Below, piece by piece: positions 57,557 through 64,000 of a stretch of DNA of 64,000 bases; within the stretch, counting starts at the first letter, position 1; every line of letters starts with the position of its first letter. Location: the NCBI GenBank assembly GCA_001051155.2, contig JYIP02000009.1:868001-932000 (forward strand), in the 5' to 3' direction. Under the pieces are notes generated by a model, which searched no databases, had not been told where the DNA came from, and saw nothing but the letters and a program-made list of their open reading frames with translations. Source of the DNA: Chrysoporthe austroafricana (Eukaryota > Ascomycota > Sordariomycetes > Diaporthales > Cryphonectriaceae). The position numbers and the translations under genes are program-made.

Positions 57557-57584
57557 TATAGATTACCCTAGTTAGCCATACCGC
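57557..57584 (+). repeat. Left terminal inverted repeat of the pogo element
   Basis: Its 28 bases align to the reverse complement of 59321-59348 with 22 identities and six differences, all transitions. Five of the six have A/T in this left copy, consistent with RIP acting more strongly here. Confidence 0.85.
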
Positions 57585-57683
57585 TACTTTAACCCCTTTT
57601 ATATATTCTCTTTTTTCTTAACCAATTCTTTCTCGAATTACTTGATTTTTTAACTATATATTATCTTGAATATAATAAAACCT

Positions 57684-59279
57684 TATACCGAATCCGATAT
57701 TAATAATGCTTTCTAGGCTATTAAAGCAGGCTTATCTTTTCGAAAAGCCTCAATCGAATAGAGCATTCCTTTCAGCACTTTTCGCCATCGTTTAACAGGC
57801 AAACAAACTTATCAACTCGGCGCTAAATCTCTATAACGGCTTTCTATTAGTTAAGAAAGTAAATTAATTAAATGAATTTGTATTCAAGAAAGCCTAAAAC
57901 TCCTACTTAGCTATTCGGAATTCAGACATTTTGCTTAGCGGATTCTAGCTATTCAAGGAAACGTTTAACCCTTTAGAAAGCGATAGACTAAGGCCTTTTT
58001 AAAGAGAAATTCAGAGATCAAAGTCCAAATAGCTCGAAAGATTGCCTTAGCTCGAATTAATAGAATAACAGTTAAAGTAATCCAGCCCTAGTTTCGTCTT
58101 TTCAACCTTCCTTAAGTTTAAAGCATTAAGCCAGCTAACCGATAGAATATAGATAAGGCTAGAATAATAGAAGGCCAGGGGCAGAATGAGTTAGTTTTTG
58201 GTAGCTCTTCTTCTCGTTTAATTCAGAAAAAAAGCCCTGGATTACGAGCTTGGACCTTTTTCCTCGAATGTATATCAGCTACAAATACCTATCTCTTTCC
58301 CTTAGTCATTTTTAAAGGGAAAACAGTATAGCAGCAATGGTTTCCTATTTCTTTGAACTCTTTCAAAGGCTAGCAATTCATAGCTACAGAAAACGGATGA
58401 ACAAATAATGCAATAGCATTTGAATGGCTGAAAAGGATTTTTATCCTTTATAGCCAATCTCAAAACTTTTCAAAAGCCAGATTATTAATCCTAGATAGCT
58501 ATAGCAGCCATATAACCGACGAATTTATATAAGAGTATTTCAGTAATAATATCTTTCTGCTTTATTTGCTTTTTTATACTTCTTACGTATTTCAACCTCT
58601 CGATCTTAGCGTCTTTTCCTCTCTTAAGCGAGCTTATAAAAGGAAAATCAGTGCTCTGGGCTAATAAGAAAATTTATTAATTTTAAGCAAGCGACTATTC
58701 CTCGAGAACTATTCTATAGCACGTAAGGAAAGCTTATTAGGCCAGAATATTAGGTCTGGATAGAATGCTTCTAGTCTTTAGCCAGTCCGTCTATTTAAGC
58801 CATTCTTAAGCTCTTTTCTCTTCAAGAGCATTCTATAACAAATTTAGGATCATTCGAAATCAGGCTTAAAAGCATTAGCTGGATTTATATTACCCTCGAA
58901 AATAACTTTAAGCCAGCCAAATATATTAGCAACCCTTAAGAAAGCTAAGAATTTATATTATTACTTTTAGCCTTAATATAACCACTTTGCATCCGAAGCA
59001 ATATAGCGTCTAATAGTTAAGAAAGCGAGAAAAAAATAGGAAGAAAGAGATATAGCTCTGGCTAAAGCTCTCGAAGAAAATAAAGCATTAAAGGCTTAGC
59101 TCGAAGCAGCTAGGCTATTAAAAAGAAAAAAGGTTGAAATAAGCTTGAATTCGAAGTTTATTAGTATCAAGAGTGTGCAAAGGGCTCAAAAGGCGGCTAG
59201 GCGAGAAATGGAAGGCATAGTTGAAAAGAGCGATATCGAATTAGTTACTAACAAGGAGGATTGCATTGTAGTTGGTTGA
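57684..59279 (+). pseudogene. Pogo/Fot1-like transposase, inactivated by many stop codons
   Basis: One reading frame can be followed for 531 codons from 57684 to a TGA at 59277-59279 with no frameshift apparent and at least about twenty in-frame stops. In order it shows the N-terminal helix-turn-helix (TESDINNAF, KAGLSFRKASIE), a CENP-B-like DNA-binding segment (AFLKRNSEIKVQIARKIALA), and the DDE endonuclease blocks: the NIDKARIIEGQGQ region, where the usual D-E is D-K, then WTFFLECISATNTYLFPLVI, LLILDSYSSHITDEF and QPLDLSVFSSLKRAYK. The C-terminus is a basic coiled segment. It is not functional. Confidence 0.9.
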
Positions 59280-59320
59280 ATAGAATAGAAAAGTGAATCA
59301 ATTCAATTATATATATATAT

Positions 59321-59348
59321 GTGGTGTGGCTGACTAGGGTGATCCACA
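59321..59348 (-). repeat. Right terminal inverted repeat of the pogo element
   Basis: It is the partner of 57557-57584. This copy keeps more C/G bases and so is less mutated. A short (AT)n run (59309-59320) lies just inside it. Confidence 0.85.
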
Positions 59349-61094
59349 ACTGTGTTGTTCTTCCTCGCTGCGTAGGAATCTAGACGGCAGTTGGGATCAG
59401 GGCCTCCCTTTGTCCAAGCCTGAGTGTCTGTTGTCATCCAGGTGAAGTAGTTACTCGGACACCTGTGCAATATGGACAGCACTCTGACCCCATGTAGCCT
59501 ACGTTTGGATGTCTGCCTAGGGTTCCATAGAGAAATGGTCGCGGATGGATCTCTATGTGCGAACCCGCGGATTGAAGCTATGAAGTCACCACATATCGAG
59601 ATGGTGCTTCCAGATCCTACGATCATACGACCACTAATGTCAGTATTGATGCCTGTGAAAATCAAGTATGAAATCGGTTGAGTCAAATGTCATCCACACA
59701 GCAGGTGATGAGCTGCTTGGATCTAATGATTTTCAATCTCACTGAAATGACTTTGGTAGAGAGAGACGATCGGAAAACACGAGTACCTGTACGGCCGCCC
59801 AGATGGACCAAACGATCAGAATAGCGTGAAAGTAGTACCCAACATGCACATCCTTGATGAACACTGAGGCGCCCCATCTATTTAAGTATTGAGCTTCTCG
59901 TATTTAACCCATGCCCCTCAAACCGTCTACGTCGAGATTGAGACGGCTTAGCATTGGATACTGGACGAAGCAGCAAGTGATCCTATACACTCGAGCTGGG
60001 ACCGTAGAGCGCATGCAAGATACTGTTTGCCAAACTTGCTTCTAGGCTTTTCTGTGAGCCTCTTGCAACACTCAAATTCCGAAAATTTCAAGAGCATGGC
60101 GGACTCCTCGATGAGGTATAGGTACAGTAAGTAATGAGGTGCCCCAAATGTGGCAGAACTCATGCGCATTGTGTAGTCAATTCGCGTGTGCAGTAAGTGC
60201 AGGATAGTATTATCCGGAATGAACGCTCTCCATCCCCATTCAAAGTATCACGTCGTCTGGCGTCGCATATAGCGTGGCAAGTACTACCTTGACAAGATGA
60301 CAGGAGGAGGGGGGGCATCAGGCGGAATTCGGACGGCCGATCATCCGAAGGAGAAGCATTGGACCGTTTGTCGTCTCACGTTTCATGTGCGAGATGGGAG
60401 CCCCCGTCGACTGCACCTGGACAGTGCTGCGGCTTGTCTCGCGTCACGTAGATCGAACACACTCTACAGAGCAAATCACAGTCGCACGCTCCCCAGAGAC
60501 GCACAGATCTTGAAAAGTCTACAGTATTGGCGTGTTAGGCCTCGGACTGGATGCAAATGAACGGTGGGCGCCGTAGCACGACGGCGGAAATAATTGAGTT
60601 GTACAGATGGTGTTTGTTTTCTTCTACTTGGGAGGAAGGGGATTCATTGAAGAGGATAGAAGACGAACGCATGAGCCTAATAAACCCAGGTGCCCATGGG
60701 CCACACCTTGTCAGGCTCATACAACGTATTAAAACTATTTTGCATGTTTGGCGAATCCAGACATAAGCAAGACCTACGTCGCCCAGCACGCACGTTAGTA
60801 GGAGGCGCCGGACATAGACATAGTAGAAGTTGTGATCGGAAGTAGGTTAAAAGATAATCTGATTCGAGAATAGGGAATCGGTGTAGAATAAGCAGCCATC
60901 ATAATCCCGCAATTGCTGCAATAATTACACCATGTAGGCTTCATGTCCAAATATCGTCCCATTTCGCGTCTAACACTCTCAAAAATACCACAACCCTGAG
61001 AAAACTCGTGAAGCTCAACATGCCGTACGAAGCCTGATCTAGCAGGACGCTCCTTTCGACTCGATGCTCATACGTCCATATCGACGTGGACATA
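59349..61094. other. Gene-poor region between transposon and secreted-protein gene
   Basis: About 1.75 kb, less GC-rich than the gene regions but without the extreme AT bias of the element. A 127-codon minus-strand frame (59303-59686) overlaps the right inverted repeat and has no family signature. No RNA gene is visible. Confidence 0.4.
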
Positions 61095-62282
61095 TCAGGC
61101 GATGAACTCACGAGACCTGAAGCGACCAAGACGGCTGCGCTTGTTTTGCTTTCCACCTCCGTTGTTGCCTCCCTGAGCCTGCTGTGCACCCTTACCAGCT
61201 TGGTTTCCGGCGTTTGCGTTCCCAGCGTTTGCGTTCCCAGCGTTTGCGTTCCCAGCGTTTGCGTTCCCAGCGTTTGCGTTCCCAGCGTTTGCGTTCCCAG
61301 CGTTTGCGTTCCCAGCGTTCGCGTTCCCAGCGTTCGCGTTGCCAGCGTTTGCGTTCCCAGCATTCGCGTTACCAGCATTCGCGTTGCCAGCATTCGCGTT
61401 GCCAGCATTGTTGTTGGCGTTGTTAGCGGCTGCGTTGTTGGCTGCGTTGTTGTTGCCGCCGTTGTTGTTACCGCCGGCCGCCTGGACAGTAAACTTCGTG
61501 CAGTCATCCTGAGATCCACGCTGGGCGACAGGCATGATAACGGGCTGGTGGTTGGAAGCCGAGGTCAGAGTGCAGACACGGAAGTTACCCGCAGGAAGAC
61601 CACCGTCGACAGCAGCCGAGAGAAGCCCATTTCCATTGCCAGCATCGTTAATACCCTTGAAGAAGGCGAATTGGGTAGGATCCGGAGGTGTGGTCGGGTT
61701 CAGGGAGTTTCCAAGATCCTGAACCGTGATGTGAGTATGGCCAATAACCTGGCCTTGGTTATTCAGCTGCTGGGGCGCGGCGTAGTAAGTGGCATCGGCG
61801 TTGGTGAAGGAACCGGCCTGCAAGTTCTGCGTCTGGACGCTGATGGTGAAGTTCTGGTTCTCCTGGAGGGTCTGGCCCTCCTGAGGGAAGGTGATGATGC
61901 TGGAGATCATCGTGTTCTTCGCAGGAATGTCACCCATGACTGCAGCATGTCAGCTCTGTCCCATACCCAGGAAACCACAAGAGGGCCGGAATGCTCGGTA
62001 CCACATACCGATACCGTTACAAGAGCCATCAGTGATCTGCAGACCGTTGGTCAGGGTCTTGCCAGCGCAGAAATTGATGAAGTTGTTCTGCGAGGTGGTC
62101 GAGTCTGCCTGGCCAGACTCGGCGCCGAGGCCCTGGCTACCATCAAGGAACGAGCCGCTCTGGATAGCGTTTGCCGAGAGGGTCGTACTGTCGGCAGCGT
62201 TGTTGTTATTATTATTGTTGTTGTTCTGGGCGATGGCCAGAGCCAGGAGCGCTGAAGCGCTGAAGAGTGTCTTGCAGACCAT
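61095..62282 (-). CDS. Egh16/GAS1-like secreted protein with expanded NAGNA repeat
   Basis: Exons 62282-62009 and 61939-61095 (69-bp intron, GTATGT donor) encode 372 residues. A signal peptide (about 1-19, ending ALAIAQ) is followed at once by a run of nine asparagines. The body has the family motif spanning the intron, DGSCNGIVMGDIPAKNTMIS, then SIITFPQEGQTLQENQNFTI, GHTHITVQDLG and NFRVCTLTSASNHQPVIMPV. This is the DUF3129 family that includes Blumeria Egh16/Egh16H and Magnaporthe GAS1/GAS2, proteins expressed at appressorium or germ-tube stages whose biochemical role is unknown. After the domain comes an Asn/Gly/Ala tail with 13 copies of a 15-bp unit and a basic C-terminus (KQNKRSRLGRFRSREFIA). 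The start has a favourable CACCATGG context. Host association is inferred only from the family. Confidence 0.88.
61211..61405 (-). repeat. 15-bp tandem repeat, 13 copies, encoding NAGNA
   Basis: The unit CGTTTGCGTTCCCAG (plus strand) repeats 13 times without a gap. The first seven plus-strand copies (61211-61315) are identical; the remaining six differ mostly by single bases. All copies keep the protein frame, giving about residues 270-335 of the secreted protein. Confidence 0.95.
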
Positions 62283-64000
62283 GGTGACTGATAATCCAAG
62301 GAGTGTGGGCTAAAAAAAAACAACACGGAAGAGAACGATAGACAGCCGATGCTGTGTAGGGCTATTAAGAAGTACTAGGTGTCCCAGAAGCACGGTCAAC
62401 GTGATCTTCCTCTTGACTGGCAAGAACTTGAAGAGACAGAGAAAGCGAAAGGAAGGCACGGCGTCAGTCGAGGTGGAAACAGAAAAGATACCACTGGCAG
62501 AGGGGCGATGGAGAAGGGAGGAGCAGTTATATGAGTTGGAGGATGGGCGGGAAACATTCTTGGCACGGTGGGGATGGGTGGGAGCGATGTGATGGCCGGC
62601 ATCGTGACATCGGTGGCATCGGGCGTGGGAGGCGTCATGGGAGGGGGAAGCTGGATGGGAGCAGGCGCGCAGTGCATAGGAAATGGAGATCCCGCGGTGT
62701 TGAAACTAGATGCGACGACGAGCTTGTCACAGAGCCAAGCCGGCCCAGGGCTGTCATCTCAAGGCCGAGCGGTAGGGAAACGGCATGGGCCCTGGTCCAT
62801 GAGAGGCGACTAGGGGCCTTGCTGCTACCACCTCGAGGAGGCTGAAGAACGAACCGGGGTAGGCCTGACTGCTGGGCCTGTCCTACCTGGCGCCCCTGCG
62901 AGAGACATCTCGGGGGCATGTCGACCGCATATCCAGACAGCCTCCATACCGTGCAGTACTGTATACGGTTCTAGAGACCTGCTCGATGCCTAGATTGGCT
63001 TTGGGGCTGCAGAGAGGGGGGGGGCGGGGCGGACGCATATCGCCCTGTCGGTATCGGGCAGATCTCTGGCCCGCCGTGAACCTAAACAACGACGTGATGA
63101 ATGCTTTGGGCAGGCCGGATTCTCCGTGCTGGGCTTGTTGCCGGATGGGCCCTCCACGGCTGTGATGACAAGTGGGCATACTGGGTCGCCAGACGTCGTC
63201 GTCAAGGCCGAGGGGCCATCGTCACAACCAAGGTTGGATGAACGGGGCCGTTCAGAACAGGTTCTCCACGATGGGACGGCGGTAAGATGACAGATGCCTC
63301 GGATCCAGGTCCATCCAGGAACGCCAGCAGCTGGTGGACGGACCGGGATGGATTTGAGGCGATGTCCAGACGAGATGGCGGGTGGCTGACTGACACGATG
63401 TTTGGGCCAGAGTCGAGCCGAGGTGACGGAGGGTGTGAGATGGGCCAGGGATGACACTGCAGATGTGACTTGACGTCAAAAAGAGCCTTACCCCTGTCCC
63501 CCGCACCTCGCTGGCTGCGCTTCTTTTTAAGCTTACCTTAGCACTACGCCAATCTATCCCTATGGTGCTACACACCCAGCTCGCGACTCTGCAACCCTCC
63601 ATATTATTGTTATTATTATTTTCCTCTCTTCTTTTTGTTGTCCCTCCCCAGCCCGCGGGACCTGATGTAGGCGATGAGCTCTCGGAACCCCTTAACCCAG
63701 AATTTCCTGGCCGGGTGAGCAGTCTCGCGTAAGGCCGCTTTTGGGGGGGAGGGGTTGGAGTAATTACTGTATATGGGATCTGCTTGCTAGGAGGCCTTGT
63801 TCGTCGTCTTCTTCTGGCCGCTGCATAATTACAAATCCCGTCCTGCGGGTTTCGACGTCTGCGGAGGCTATCATTCCCGTCGAGTGTGGGATTTAGGGCC
63901 GTACTGACTCTGTTCTGTGCATCGGCAGCGCTGCCGGAGAAAGATTGGCAGCGCAGGGGCTCCCGAGGGGCCCCTCGAACACAGTCGCCGGCCACCCCAG
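62283..64000. other. Upstream region of the secreted-protein gene, no further gene supported
   Basis: A run of nine A on the plus strand (about 62311-62320) lies ~30 bp upstream of the start. The next 1.7 kb have only short frames with low-complexity translations on both strands. A (TTA)n-like step occurs at 63600-63622. The window ends without another recognisable gene. Confidence 0.4.

Larger units (their letters stand above)
57557..59348 (+). mobile_element. RIP-like decayed Fot1/Pot2-type (pogo, Tc1/mariner) DNA transposon
   Basis: The element is 1,792 bp long, bounded by 28-bp inverted repeats, and encloses a single transposase frame. The interior is strongly AT-rich against the GC-rich neighbours. 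Stop codons in the transposase frame are those expected from C-to-T or G-to-A change of Gln and Trp codons, as in repeat-induced point mutation. Size, layout and the nearness of the transposase stop to the right end are typical of Fot1/Pot2 elements. TA target duplications are not clear at either side. Confidence 0.88.

Noticed and set aside
57834..59270. Idea that the AT-rich block is a mitochondrial-DNA insertion
   Set aside because: The in-frame pogo transposase motifs and flanking inverted repeats explain it fully.
59303..59686. 127-codon minus-strand frame at the transposon border
   Set aside because: It overlaps the right inverted repeat and (AT)n run and shows no recognisable domain.
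60941..61519. 192-codon minus-strand frame with TLGTQ-type repeats
   Set aside because: It is an alternative frame of the same tandem repeat; the NAGNA frame joins a recognised domain with signal peptide.
61086..62255. 389-codon plus-strand frame opposite the GAS1-like gene
   Set aside because: It is the antisense of the 15-bp repeat (VCVPS repeats), and runs across the intron of the well-supported minus-strand gene.

Overview
The window is nuclear DNA of a filamentous ascomycete (Pezizomycotina), most like a Sordariomycete. The evidence is short GT–AG introns of about 50–180 bp with CTRAC-like branch points, GC-rich coding sequence, CT-rich leaders, a Fot1/pogo-type transposon decayed in the manner of repeat-induced point mutation (RIP), and fungal-specific families such as an Egh16/GAS1-like secreted protein, a cytochrome b5-fused sphingolipid Δ8-desaturase and a Mrs3/4 carrier. 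All gene models were built by hand from reading frames, splice signals and remembered family motifs; no search was run.

Layout. 0–9 kb: an APH-like phosphotransferase fragment (+), Sgt1/Ecdysoneless (-), SMC6 (+) and COQ9 (-). 9–17 kb: about 8.3 kb with no credible protein gene, of which the last 2.7 kb is a CT-rich leader or promoter zone. 17.2–19.2 kb: a three-RRM, SR/RGG-type RNA-binding protein with nine coding exons, two of them 9 and 8 nt long. 20.8–28.6 kb: a small Cys-rich protein, SRP14 (-), SGD1/NOM1 (+), dihydrolipoamide dehydrogenase (+) and a Gly/Cys-rich protein of unknown function (-). 29.8–34.5 kb: sphingolipid Δ8-desaturase (+) and a 63-residue SMP-like protein (+). 36.3–45.4 kb: VAC14 (+), HAUS1 (-), a DNAJC3/P58-type ER co-chaperone (+) and a mitoferrin (-). 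47.2–57.1 kb: ATG9 (-), COG6 (+), a Sap1/spastin-clade AAA ATPase (+) and mitochondrial uS17m (-). 57.3–59.35 kb: an AT-rich, RIP-like pogo element with recognisable terminal inverted repeats. 61.1–62.3 kb: an Egh16/GAS1-like secreted protein with an expanded five-residue repeat (-). 62.3–64 kb: its upstream region.

Most genes are conserved housekeeping functions: chromosome maintenance (SMC6, HAUS1), ribosome and translation (SGD1, uS17m, SRP14), mitochondrial metabolism (COQ9, LPD1, mitoferrin) and endomembrane traffic (VAC14, ATG9, COG6, DNAJC3). They lie as independent monocistronic units, often in divergent pairs (SGT1/SMC6, SRP14/SGD1, HAUS1/DNAJC3, ATG9/COG6). I found no secondary-metabolite cluster or clearly new multi-gene system. 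The most unusual material is the repeat-expanded secreted protein beside the RIP-like transposon, the micro-exon RNA-binding gene behind an 8-kb gene-free region, a GC–AG intron in uS17m, and a GATA-factor iron-type site upstream of the mitoferrin gene.
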